From positions 124,001 to 188,000 of the forward strand of contig CAZREB010000004.1 in NCBI GenBank assembly GCA_964599095.1: a DNA stretch of 64,000 bases. Reading direction: 5' to 3'. Below the pieces are notes generated by a model. That model made no database searches and had not been told where the DNA came from. It worked only from the letters and a program-made list of their open reading frames with translations. Shown piece after piece: positions 14,778 through 22,167 of the stretch. Both the position numbers and the translations under genes were made by a program. This DNA comes from SZAS-79 sp964599095 (GTDB taxonomy: Bacteria > Pseudomonadota > Gammaproteobacteria > Burkholderiales > SG8-39). Positions within the stretch are counted from its first letter, which is position 1, and every line of letters starts with the position of its first letter.

Positions 14778-16187
14778 CTAGTTCAGGTGGACGTACTCGT
14801 AGTCGACCGCCAGGTTGTTGATGCCGCGTTCCGGCGGTGCGATCCAGCCGGCCATCTTGCCCGGCTCGGTCACTTTCCGCATCAGGCTTTTCACAAACGC
14901 GCGGTCGGCCTCCGAGGGCACCCACTCGTCCTTCCTGCGCTCGTACTCGTCCTTGGCGATCAGGGTGCCCCTGGGGTCCACCGGCAGGCCGGCCCACGCG
15001 CCGATCGAGCGGCGGAAACGGATCGACGGCAGCGTCAGGCGGAACTCGTAACCGGCGCGCTCGATCGCGCGGTTCCAGCGGCGCATGCCGATCTCGCAGT
15101 CCTTGAGGTAGGACTCGCGCATGACCTCGTTCAACGCATTGAGCATCGGCACGTCCTGCTCGCCTTCGGGCGTCAGCAGCTTCATCGTCGAGTCGCGCAG
15201 CACATGGTCGGTGTAGGACGATTCGTCCGGACGACCCTTGAGGCCGTTGGCGAAGCTTGCGGCCGAGTTCGACGAGATTTCGCTGCCGAAGAGATCGAGC
15301 GACGAAGAGCACCAGAAATTGATGTACTTCTGCAAAAGCTGCAGGTCCACTGCGCCAGCACGGCGGATCGCCGCCGGGTCGTCGGTGCCGAGTTCCTTCA
15401 TCACCTCCAGCGTGCGCTTGATGACGCGCCCAATGCCGGTCTCGCCGACGAACATGTGGTGCGCCTCCTCGGTCAGCATGAAGCGGCAGCTGCGCGAGAG
15501 CGGGTCGAAAGACGATTCCGCAAGGCTCTTCAGCTGGTACTTGCCGTCGCGGTCGGTGAAGTAGGTGAAGCAATACAGCGACAGCCAGTCGGTGATCGGC
15601 TCGTTGAAGGTGGAAAGGATCCGCGGCTTGTCGGAGTCGCCCGAGTGGCGCGCGAGCAGTTCCTCGGCTTCCTCGCGGCCGTCGCGGCCGAAGTACGCGT
15701 GCAACAGGTACACCATTGCCCACAGGTGGCGGCCTTCCTCGACGTTGATCTGGAAGAGGTTGCGCAGGTCGTAGAGCGAAGGGCAGGTGTGCCCGAGCAT
15801 GCGCTGCTGCTCGACCGACGCGGGTTCCGTATCGCCCTGCGTGACGATCAGGCGGCGCAAGGTGGAGCGGTATTCGCCCGGCACCTGCTGCCAGACCGGC
15901 TGGCCCATCGCGTCGCCGAAGCCGATCTTGCGCTCCGGCACCTGGTCCGCGAGGAAGATGCCCCAGCGATAGTCCGGCATCCTGACCGAGCCGTACTGCG
16001 CCCAGCCGTCGGCATCGACCGACACCGCGGTGCGCAGGTAGACGTCCGAGGCCTGGAAGTCGCTCGGCCCCATCTCCTGCCACCAGTTGAGGAAGCTCGG
16101 CTGCCAGTGTTCCAGCGCCCGCTGCAGCGTCTTGTCGTTGGCGATGTCGACGTTGTTCGGGATTTTTTCGGAGTAATTGATAGTCAT
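14778..16187 (-). CDS. Second, divergent BoxB-type diiron epoxidase
   Basis: A paralogue of the benzoyl-CoA epoxidase oxygenase subunit, 469 residues. It has the same diiron ligands as the upstream BoxB: Glu121, Glu151, His154, Asp212, Glu241 and His244 (EEGRHLWAM, MLTEEAHHMF). Identity is high in the first 250 residues and then drops, with different loops after GSEISSNSA. All ligands are retained, so it is probably active, possibly on another aryl-CoA. It is separated from boxA by 51 nt containing a perfect hairpin and is followed by the lactonase. No strong Shine-Dalgarno is present. Confidence 0.85.
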   Translation of the reverse strand: MTINYSEKIPNNVDIANDKTLQRALEHWQPSFLNWWQEMGPSDFQASDVYLRTAVSVDADGWAQYGSVRMPDYRWGIFLADQVPERKIGFGDAMGQPVWQQVPGEYRSTLRRLIVTQGDTEPASVEQQRMLGHTCPSLYDLRNLFQINVEEGRHLWAMVYLLHAYFGRDGREEAEELLARHSGDSDKPRILSTFNEPITDWLSLYCFTYFTDRDGKYQLKSLAESSFDPLSRSCRFMLTEEAHHMFVGETGIGRVIKRTLEVMKELGTDDPAAIRRAGAVDLQLLQKYINFWCSSSLDLFGSEISSNSAASFANGLKGRPDESSYTDHVLRDSTMKLLTPEGEQDVPMLNALNEVMRESYLKDCEIGMRRWNRAIERAGYEFRLTLPSIRFRRSIGAWAGLPVDPRGTLIAKDEYERRKDEWVPSEADRAFVKSLMRKVTEPGKMAGWIAPPERGINNLAVDYEYVHLN

Positions 16188-16212
16188 TGCAATCGAGCCT
16201 CGTGAAAATGCC

Positions 16213-16235
16213 GCGCAATGCGGGGAGCATTGCGC
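16213..16235 (-). repeat. Intercistronic hairpin between boxA and second boxB
   Basis: A perfect 9-bp inverted repeat GCGCAATGC/GCATTGCGC with a 5-nt loop starts 4 nt after the boxA stop in the direction of transcription. In the minus-strand RNA it is followed by GGCATTTTC, a short U run. It could attenuate transcription or protect the upstream mRNA end, setting a lower level for the second boxB and the lactonase. Confidence 0.6.
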
Positions 16236-16238
16236 ATG

Positions 16239-17459
16239 CTAGTACGTTTCTACGTGATAGCGGCCGGCGGAGCGCAGGGCGTCGCGAAGCGCCGCCCAGT
16301 CACGGCCCTGCGCGGCGCAGACGGCGGCCATGGCCTCGTCCACGCCGGATTCCATCTGCTTGTGGCCGCAGATGTAGATGAAGGTATTTTCGTCGTCGAC
16401 CAGCCGAGCGACCTTCTCGGCGCAGGCCCGGATGCGGTCCTGCACGTATTCGCGCGGCTTCTCCGGCAGCCGGGAGAAGGCGAGCTGCACGTCGATAAGC
16501 TCGGGCGGCAGCTTCATCAGCGGACCGAAATACGGCAATTCGCCCGGCGTGCGCGCCCCGAAGAACAGCACGAGTTCGCCGCCTTCCTTGAGCGCCATGC
16601 GCCGGCGGCGGCGCTCGGTCATCGCGCGCATCGGCGCCGAGCCGGTGCCGGTGCAGATCATGACGATATTTGCGCCCGGGTGGTTGGGCATCAGGAAATT
16701 CGCGCCGTAAGGGCCGCAGACGGTGACTTTGTCTCCGCGCTTGAGGTCGCAAAGGTAGTTCGATGCGAGCCCGACGACCGGCTTGCCTTCACGATCCTCG
16801 GTCACGCGCTTCACGGTAAGCGCGACGTTGTTGTAGCCGGGACGCTCGCCGTTGCGCGGGCTGGAGATCGAATACAGGCGCATGTGGTGGGCGCGGCCCG
16901 AGGCGTCCGTGCCCGGCACGACGACCCCGAGCGACTGGCCTTCGAGCACCGGGAAGGCCGTGGTGCCGAAGTCGAGGACGATATGCCGGATGTCGCTGCC
17001 GGCGTCTTCGCCGGTCAGCCGGAAGTTGCCGCTCACGGTCGCGATCGCGGGCCTGGCGATCGAATACAGGCCGATGTACGGGTGGGCCGCGGACCAGGGC
17101 GGCGGCGAGGCGCCCCCTTGCCCCTGGTTCGCGAGCGCGGTCAGCCGCGCGACCTCGGCGGGGATCTCGGCATCCGCCGAAGCGGTTTCCGAGGGCGAGG
17201 TGTCCGCCGGGAGCGCATCCCAGGCGAATTGCGCCTCGAGCGACCACGGGCGCTCGACGCGGCGCCAGTTGTCGATTGCGCCGGTGGGGCAGGGCGACAG
17301 GCAATCCCCGCTGCCGGTGCACTTGTCGAAGTCGACGACATAGTTGCGCCCGTCATGCGTCACCGCATCGTTCGGACACATCTCTTCGCAGGTATTGCAC
17401 CGGATGCAGATCTCCGGATCGATCAGGTGCTGGCGGGCGAGCTCCGCGGGCGCGTTCAT
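16239..17459 (-). CDS. boxA: Benzoyl-CoA 2,3-epoxidase reductase subunit BoxA
   Basis: The iron-sulfur flavoprotein of 406 residues that passes NADPH electrons to BoxB. The N-terminal ferredoxin-like domain has CIRCNTCEEMCP (Cys18, 21, 24, 28) and a second motif with Cys47, Cys53 and Cys57. The usual Cys between Cys47 and Cys53 is Ser50 (CTGSGDC). After a linker come FAD-binding (RLYSISSPRNG) and NADPH-binding (MICTGTGSAPMRAM) domains, ending VETY. It follows boxB by 60 nt on the same strand. Apart from Ser50 the protein looks complete and of normal length. Confidence 0.93.
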   Translation of the reverse strand: MNAPAELARQHLIDPEICIRCNTCEEMCPNDAVTHDGRNYVVDFDKCTGSGDCLSPCPTGAIDNWRRVERPWSLEAQFAWDALPADTSPSETASADAEIPAEVARLTALANQGQGGASPPPWSAAHPYIGLYSIARPAIATVSGNFRLTGEDAGSDIRHIVLDFGTTAFPVLEGQSLGVVVPGTDASGRAHHMRLYSISSPRNGERPGYNNVALTVKRVTEDREGKPVVGLASNYLCDLKRGDKVTVCGPYGANFLMPNHPGANIVMICTGTGSAPMRAMTERRRRRMALKEGGELVLFFGARTPGELPYFGPLMKLPPELIDVQLAFSRLPEKPREYVQDRIRACAEKVARLVDDENTFIYICGHKQMESGVDEAMAAVCAAQGRDWAALRDALRSAGRYHVETY

Positions 17460-17494
17460 TCGGGCGAGGGCAGCCTTAGGAGGACGTCCTGAGG

Positions 17495-17511
17495 AGGGGG
17501 CGCAGCCCCTT
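17495..17511 (-). repeat. Hairpin between boxB and boxA
   Basis: GGGGC-GCA-GCCCC (17497-17509), extendable by two weaker pairs, starts about 9 nt after the boxB stop. An AGGACGTCCT palindrome follows at 17481-17490. No U run follows, so RNA stabilisation or translation control is more likely than termination. Confidence 0.4.
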
Positions 17512-17519
17512 CTTCTCGT

Positions 17520-18944
17520 CTAGTTGAACCGGACATACTCGAAGGCGACCGGTTGCTTGTTGATGCCCTGCACCGGCGGCGCGATCCAGTTGGCGAACTT
17601 GCCCGGCTCGGTCACGCGGCCCATGAGCGAGTGGACGTATTCGCGGTCCTCGGCGGTCGGCAGCCAGTGGGCGTGATGGTGGGTCCAGTCCGCCTCGGAG
17701 ATCACGCGGCCTTCGGGACTCACATGTACGTCGGCGAAATGGCCGATGCGGCGATGAAAGCCCTTGTGCGGCAGCTTGAACCGGAAGGGGATCGCCGCCT
17801 TCTCTGGAATGCGGTTCCAGCGATCGATGGCCTTCTGGACGTCGACCACCCAGTCGTCGCGCAAGCGCTCGTTCAACGCCGTAAGCGCGGCCACGCGGCG
17901 GGTCTCGATGCGGTCGCCCGAGACTTCCATCACGGGATAGTCCGCGGTCCCGAGCGTGTGGTCGTCCTCGAGCTTGGTTTCTTCGAACCGGCCTTTGAGG
18001 CCTTGCGTGAAGAACGAAGCCGCGTTCGAGGAAATTTCCGAGCCGTAAAGGTCGGACGTCACGCTGAAGTGGAAGTTGAGGTATTTCTGCAGCGTGGGCA
18101 AGTCGATCACGCCCAGGCCCCTCAGGCGGGCGGGATCGTCGGTCTTGTGCTGGTTCATCACGTCGCACGTGCGCTGGATGATCCGCGCGATTCCGGATTC
18201 GCCCACGAACAGGTGATGGGCCTCTTCGGTGAGCATGAAACGGCAGCTGCGCGACAACGGGTCGAAAGCCGACTCGGCCAGCGCGGCGAGCTGGTACTTG
18301 CCGTCGCGGTCCGTGATGAACGTGAACATGAAGAAGGACAGCCAGTCGGGCGTCTTCTCGTTGAAGGCGGTCAGGATGCGCGGGTTGTCCGCATCGCCCG
18401 AGCGCCGCTCGAGCAGCGCCTCGCCTTCCTCGCGGCCGTCCCGGCCGAAATAGGCGTGCAGCAGGTAGACCATCGCCCAGAGATGGCGGCCTTCCTCGAC
18501 GTTGACCTGGAAAAGGTTGCGCAGGTCGTAGAGCGAAGGGCAGGTCAGGCCGAGATGGCGCTGCTGCTCGACCGAAGCCGGTTCGGTGTCGCCTTGTGTG
18601 ACGATGATCCGGCGCAGCGTGGAACGGTATTCGCCGGGCACCTCCTGCCACGCGGGCTGGCCCTTGTGCTCGCCGAAGTTGACCTTGCGGCCCTCTTCGC
18701 GCGGCGTGAGGAAGATGCCCCAGCGGTAGTCCGGCATCTTCACGTAGTCGAAGTGCGCCCAACCCTTGGGATCGACGCTGACCGCGGTACGCAGGTAGAC
18801 GTCCATCGCCTGGGATTTCTCCGGGCCCATCTCGTTCCACCAGTCGAGGTATCTCGGCTGCCAGTGCTCCAGCGCGCGCTGCAGCGACTTGTTGGTCGAG
18901 AGGTCGACGTTGTTCGGGATTTTCTCGGCATAGTCGATGGACAT
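17520..18944 (-). CDS. boxB: Benzoyl-CoA 2,3-epoxidase oxygenase subunit BoxB
   Basis: The diiron oxygenase component, 474 residues, that adds one atom of O2 to benzoyl-CoA giving the 2,3-epoxide. The ligands expected from Azoarcus BoxB (Glu120, Glu150, His153, Asp211, Glu240, His243) are present with a one-residue offset (121, 151, 154, 212, 241, 244). The protein keeps the canonical NFHFSVTSDLYGSEISSN segment. The start at 18944 is chosen because GGAAAGGG precedes it and it lies 2 nt after the boxC stop; the frame is open further upstream only as a shadow of boxC. Confidence 0.96.
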   Translation of the reverse strand: MSIDYAEKIPNNVDLSTNKSLQRALEHWQPRYLDWWNEMGPEKSQAMDVYLRTAVSVDPKGWAHFDYVKMPDYRWGIFLTPREEGRKVNFGEHKGQPAWQEVPGEYRSTLRRIIVTQGDTEPASVEQQRHLGLTCPSLYDLRNLFQVNVEEGRHLWAMVYLLHAYFGRDGREEGEALLERRSGDADNPRILTAFNEKTPDWLSFFMFTFITDRDGKYQLAALAESAFDPLSRSCRFMLTEEAHHLFVGESGIARIIQRTCDVMNQHKTDDPARLRGLGVIDLPTLQKYLNFHFSVTSDLYGSEISSNAASFFTQGLKGRFEETKLEDDHTLGTADYPVMEVSGDRIETRRVAALTALNERLRDDWVVDVQKAIDRWNRIPEKAAIPFRFKLPHKGFHRRIGHFADVHVSPEGRVISEADWTHHHAHWLPTAEDREYVHSLMGRVTEPGKFANWIAPPVQGINKQPVAFEYVRFN

Positions 18945-18946
18945 GG

Positions 18947-20602
18947 TCAGACCCTTTCCCAGTTGAATTTGGCTTTGCTCCCCGATCCGTAGACTTTGAG
19001 AGCCCCTTGCTCGCCGACAGCGTTCGGCCGGTTGAACACCCAGTTCTGCCAGGCGGTGAGCCGCCCGAAGATGCGCGTTTCCATCGTCTCGTTGCCGGCG
19101 AAGCGCAACGACGCTTCCATGGCGGTGAGCGCATCGGGCGACTGGCTGGCGCGCTCCTCGATCGCAAGGCGGATCTCGTCGGCCCAGTCGAGGTCGTCCG
19201 GCGTGATCGTGACCAGGCCCAGCTCCCTCGCGGCCTCCGCGTCGAGCGGCTCGCCGATGGCCGACTTGCAGCGCTCGATCGGAGTGGCCTCGTCGCAGAA
19301 CCGCGTCGCGATCCGCGTGCGGTGGTTGGCCATCTCGTAGGGGCCGAAATTGAGCGACGACAGCGCGATCTTCGGCGACGACGGATGAGAGGCGGCCGGG
19401 TCGTCCGGCAGCGCGAGCATGTAGCTGCGGTCGGCGGCCAGCGCGAGTTCGGCGAGCGTGCCGGCGAAGCACGATCCGGCGTCGATGAGCGCGATCAGCG
19501 ACCTCGAGGCCACGTCGATCCGCGAGAAAGTGCGGCGGATGAAGCCGAGCGTTTCGCGCACGAACCAGTGGCCGGCATTTGCCGCCATGACCTTGTCGGA
19601 CGCCAGCACCGCATCGACCGAGCCTTCGGTCTTCAGCACCCACGTGCCGACTTCGGCATCGTTGGTCCGCAGGAGCAGCACGGCGTCGTCGAGCTCCCGC
19701 GCCATCGCGAGGGGCCACCACTGCGCGCCCTGCGCGAGGATTTCGTCGATCGTGGCCGGTTGCGCACCCTGCGGTCCTCTTACGGTAATCGTCGCCTTGC
19801 GCGTCGCGCGATCGATCTCGACGTCCACGTGGCCGTAGTGATAGCCCTTGTCGTCGATCTTTCTTGCGAGCGGCGTCAGCGCCACGCCCTTCGCGTTCCC
19901 GGGCCGGTCGGATGCCTTCGCCAATTCCAGGGCGCGGGCTTTCACCATTTCGGTAAACGCGGCCGGCTTGGCGACATGGTCCACCAGCCGCCATTCCTTG
20001 GCGCGATCGGCGCGCACGCCCTCCGAAGTCGTGCAGAACACGTCGGCGAGGTCGCGGCGCATCTTGCGCTTGTCCACCAGGCGCGTCAGGCCGCCGGTGC
20101 CCGGCAGCACGCCGAGCAGCGGCACTTCGGGCAGGCTCACGGCGGAGGAACGGTCGTCGATCATCGCGATCTCGTCGCAGGCGAGCGCCATCTCGTAGCC
20201 GCCGCCGGCGGTCGCGCCGTTGAGCGCGGCGAGGAACTTGAGGCCGGAATTGCGGCTCGAGTCCTCGATGCCGTTTCGCGTCTCGTTGGTGAACTTGCAG
20301 AAGTTGACCTTCCACGCATGCGTGCTCTGGCCGAGCATGTAGATGTTGGCGCCCGAGCAGAACATCCGGGGCTTGCCCGAGGTGACCACGACGCTCCTGA
20401 CCTCGGGATGCTCGAAGCGGATGCGGTTGAGCGCGTCGTTCAGCTCGATATCCACGCCGAGGTCGTACGAGTTGAGCTTGAGCTTGTAGGTCGGGAACAG
20501 CCCCTTGTCCTCCTGGATGTCGAGCGTCAACGTCGCGACCGGCGGCTCGATCGTGAGTTTCCAGTGGTTGTACTTGTCGGGGCTGGTGTCGAAAGTGATC
20601 AT
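18947..20602 (-). CDS. boxC: Benzoyl-CoA-dihydrodiol lyase BoxC
   Basis: A crotonase-fold enzyme of 551 residues that hydrolytically opens the 2,3-epoxide of benzoyl-CoA to 3,4-dehydroadipyl-CoA semialdehyde and formate. The oxyanion-hole region VVVTSGKPRMFCSGANIYML and AALNGATAGGGYEMALACDE are intact, and a second crotonase-like half follows. The length is normal. It is the first structural gene of the leftward box run, 95 nt downstream of boxR, with a hairpin in that gap. Confidence 0.95.
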   Translation of the reverse strand: MITFDTSPDKYNHWKLTIEPPVATLTLDIQEDKGLFPTYKLKLNSYDLGVDIELNDALNRIRFEHPEVRSVVVTSGKPRMFCSGANIYMLGQSTHAWKVNFCKFTNETRNGIEDSSRNSGLKFLAALNGATAGGGYEMALACDEIAMIDDRSSAVSLPEVPLLGVLPGTGGLTRLVDKRKMRRDLADVFCTTSEGVRADRAKEWRLVDHVAKPAAFTEMVKARALELAKASDRPGNAKGVALTPLARKIDDKGYHYGHVDVEIDRATRKATITVRGPQGAQPATIDEILAQGAQWWPLAMARELDDAVLLLRTNDAEVGTWVLKTEGSVDAVLASDKVMAANAGHWFVRETLGFIRRTFSRIDVASRSLIALIDAGSCFAGTLAELALAADRSYMLALPDDPAASHPSSPKIALSSLNFGPYEMANHRTRIATRFCDEATPIERCKSAIGEPLDAEAARELGLVTITPDDLDWADEIRLAIEERASQSPDALTAMEASLRFAGNETMETRIFGRLTAWQNWVFNRPNAVGEQGALKVYGSGSKAKFNWERV

Positions 20603-20656
20603 CGGTAGTCCTATGGCGACGGCGCTAAATTTCGCGTGCTGTTAGGGAGGGGGTAC

Positions 20657-20677
20657 GGGGGAACCGTCAGGTCCCCC
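20657..20677. repeat. Hairpin between boxR and boxC
   Basis: GGGGGAACC (20657-20665), loop GTCA, GGTCCCCC (20670-20677): a GC-rich stem with one bulge in the 95-nt gap between boxR and boxC. No T run follows on either strand. It may separate boxR expression from that of the catabolic genes. Confidence 0.4.
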
Positions 20678-20697
20678 TGTATCCTGCGTTCCTGTTT

Positions 20698-21522
20698 TCA
20701 AGCCGTGGCTTTCTTCAATTCGGCCAGGCTTTGCCGGAGCGTCCGCCCGGCAGTGTCGACGGCGGCGTCGGCCTGTGCATACAGGTGCGTGCGCTCGATC
20801 AGCAGTTGCTTCAGGTCGTCCATCGCCGCGGCATGCCCGCGGATCGGGCGCATGTCGCCCTGCGCGATGACGCGCGACATGTGCTCTTCGGGCGCGGCCT
20901 TCAGCCAGACGGTCCGGCAGGCCGAAAGCAGTCGCGCGTAGGTCTCCGGCGCAGTGACGATGCTGCCGCCGGCCGCGATCACGCAACGGGCGTTCTCGGC
21001 GAGCACGCGTTCGAGGGCGCGCCGCTCGAAGCGGCGATAGCCTTCCTGGCCGTACATGCCGAAGAGCTCGGACAGGGGCGTGCCGGCCTCGCGTTCGATT
21101 TCGCGATCCAGCTCGATGAAAGGCATGCCGAGGTCGGCGGCCAGCTTCGAGCCGAGCGAGGATTTGCCGGCGCCCCGCAGGCCCACCAGCGCAATGCGGT
21201 CGCGCCTGGGCACGCCGGCCTCTTCGCGCACCAGTTCTTCCACCGGGATCTGCATTGCGCGCGCAAGCTGGCGCAGCAGCAGGATCGACATGTTGCCCTG
21301 CCCGGTTTCCAGTTGCGCCAGGTAGCGCTCCGAAACGCCGGAGGCGAGCGCGAGGGCCTTGCGCGTCATCCTGTGGCTGTCGCGCCACGCGCGCACCCGC
21401 TCGCCCAGCAGGACAAGGAAGGCCTCGTCTTCGGTCTCGTGGCGCAGGCTGGCGGTGGCGTTCAACTGGCGGGCCGGGTCGGATTGATGAAATATAGTGC
21501 TTGAATTAATTATGGACTGCAT
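20698..21522 (-). CDS. boxR: BoxR/BzdR-type regulator (HTH plus shikimate-kinase-like domain)
   Basis: A transcriptional regulator of 274 residues with an XRE-type HTH (about residues 38-95: GERVRAWRDSHRMTRKALAL, SGVSERYLAQLE) fused to a shikimate-kinase-like domain with P-loop GLRGAGKSS (114-122). In Azoarcus, BzdR/BoxR bind benzoyl-CoA and derepress the benzoate genes. The start is uncertain. The ATG at 21522 lies upstream of the predicted transcription start (leftward -10 at 21514-21509), so translation may instead begin at a TTG at 21465 (LNATASLRHE), 255 residues. Neither site has a good Shine-Dalgarno. Confidence 0.88.
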   Translation of the reverse strand: MQSIINSSTIFHQSDPARQLNATASLRHETEDEAFLVLLGERVRAWRDSHRMTRKALALASGVSERYLAQLETGQGNMSILLLRQLARAMQIPVEELVREEAGVPRRDRIALVGLRGAGKSSLGSKLAADLGMPFIELDREIEREAGTPLSELFGMYGQEGYRRFERRALERVLAENARCVIAAGGSIVTAPETYARLLSACRTVWLKAAPEEHMSRVIAQGDMRPIRGHAAAMDDLKQLLIERTHLYAQADAAVDTAGRTLRQSLAELKKATA

Positions 21523-21528
21523 TATAAT
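21501..21528 (+). promoter_or_regulatory. Sigma-70 promoter for flavodoxin/benzoate-CoA ligase
   Basis: TTGAAT (21501-21506), a 16-nt spacer and a perfect TATAAT (21523-21528). It drives the flavodoxin gene at 21559. A TGCA tetranucleotide at 21518-21521 and the perfect palindrome CATTATAATG (21520-21529) overlap the -10. TGCA elements are the recognised core of BzdR-type operators, so BoxR repression here is plausible. Confidence 0.7.
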
Positions 21529-21537
21529 GTCTGTCAA
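21509..21537 (-). promoter_or_regulatory. Divergent sigma-70 promoter for boxR and the box genes
   Basis: Reading leftward, TTGACA (21537-21532), 17 nt, CATAAT (21514-21509). It overlaps the rightward promoter face to face, so one bound regulator could control both. The expected start is near 21502, inside the longest boxR reading frame, which argues for the shorter BoxR. Confidence 0.65.
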
Positions 21538-21558
21538 TTCCCCACCCAAGACCGCGGA

Positions 21559-22035
21559 ATGAAACTCGACATCACGATCCTCGTCGGCACGATGACTGGC
21601 ACCGCGCAGCTGGTCGCGCAGGAACTCGAACTGATCTGGGACGCCGACGACGTGGCCGTCGAGACCCTGCTGATGGACAACCTCGACGCCTCGGTCTTCG
21701 ACCGCGACGGGGTCCTCCTGGTCTGCACTTCGACCTACGGCCAGGGCGACGTACCGGACAACGCGAAGCGGCTGTACGAGGACCTGCAGGCGAGGCGTCC
21801 CGACCTTTCGCGTGTGCGCTACGGCGTGTTCGGTCTTGGCGACCGCACGTATGCCGAGACCTTCAACTTCGGCGGCAGGCGCTTCGACGACCTCCTGCAG
21901 GAACTCGGCGCGCAGCGGGTCGGCGAGCGCATCCAGCACGACGCCTCTTCGGGCGTGCTGCCGGAAGAAAAAGCCGAGGAATGGGCCGCCGAATGGCTGG
22001 CCGAAGTCCGCGAAAAGCTGGCCGCGACGGCCTAG
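21559..22035 (+). CDS. Flavodoxin
   Basis: A stand-alone flavodoxin-like FMN domain of 158 residues. The phosphate loop GTMTGTAQ and the flavin loops TSTYGQGDVPDNA and FGLGDRTYAETF are typical of the MioC/CysJ branch. No fused reductase domain is present. It is the first gene rightward from the promoter shared with boxR and precedes benzoate-CoA ligase, so its expression should follow benzoate. A role as an electron carrier for the box oxygenases is inference. Confidence 0.9.
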   Translation: MKLDITILVGTMTGTAQLVAQELELIWDADDVAVETLLMDNLDASVFDRDGVLLVCTSTYGQGDVPDNAKRLYEDLQARRPDLSRVRYGVFGLGDRTYAETFNFGGRRFDDLLQELGAQRVGERIQHDASSGVLPEEKAEEWAAEWLAEVREKLAATA

Positions 22036-22167
22036 AGGCCCCCGCCCCGGGGGATGCTGCATAATTTGCCCGACTCGCACGGCGGGCCGACCCGAAATTC
22101 GGCGCGGAGCACACGTGGCGTCCGATCGACGCCGGCCCGGGAAAAAGAGAGTGGACGGAGACAACGA

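Noticed and set aside
14275..16230. A 651-codon frame overlapping the second boxB on the same strand.
   Set aside because: It is the shifted frame of the boxB paralogue and the lactonase; low-complexity Arg-rich translation with no motif.
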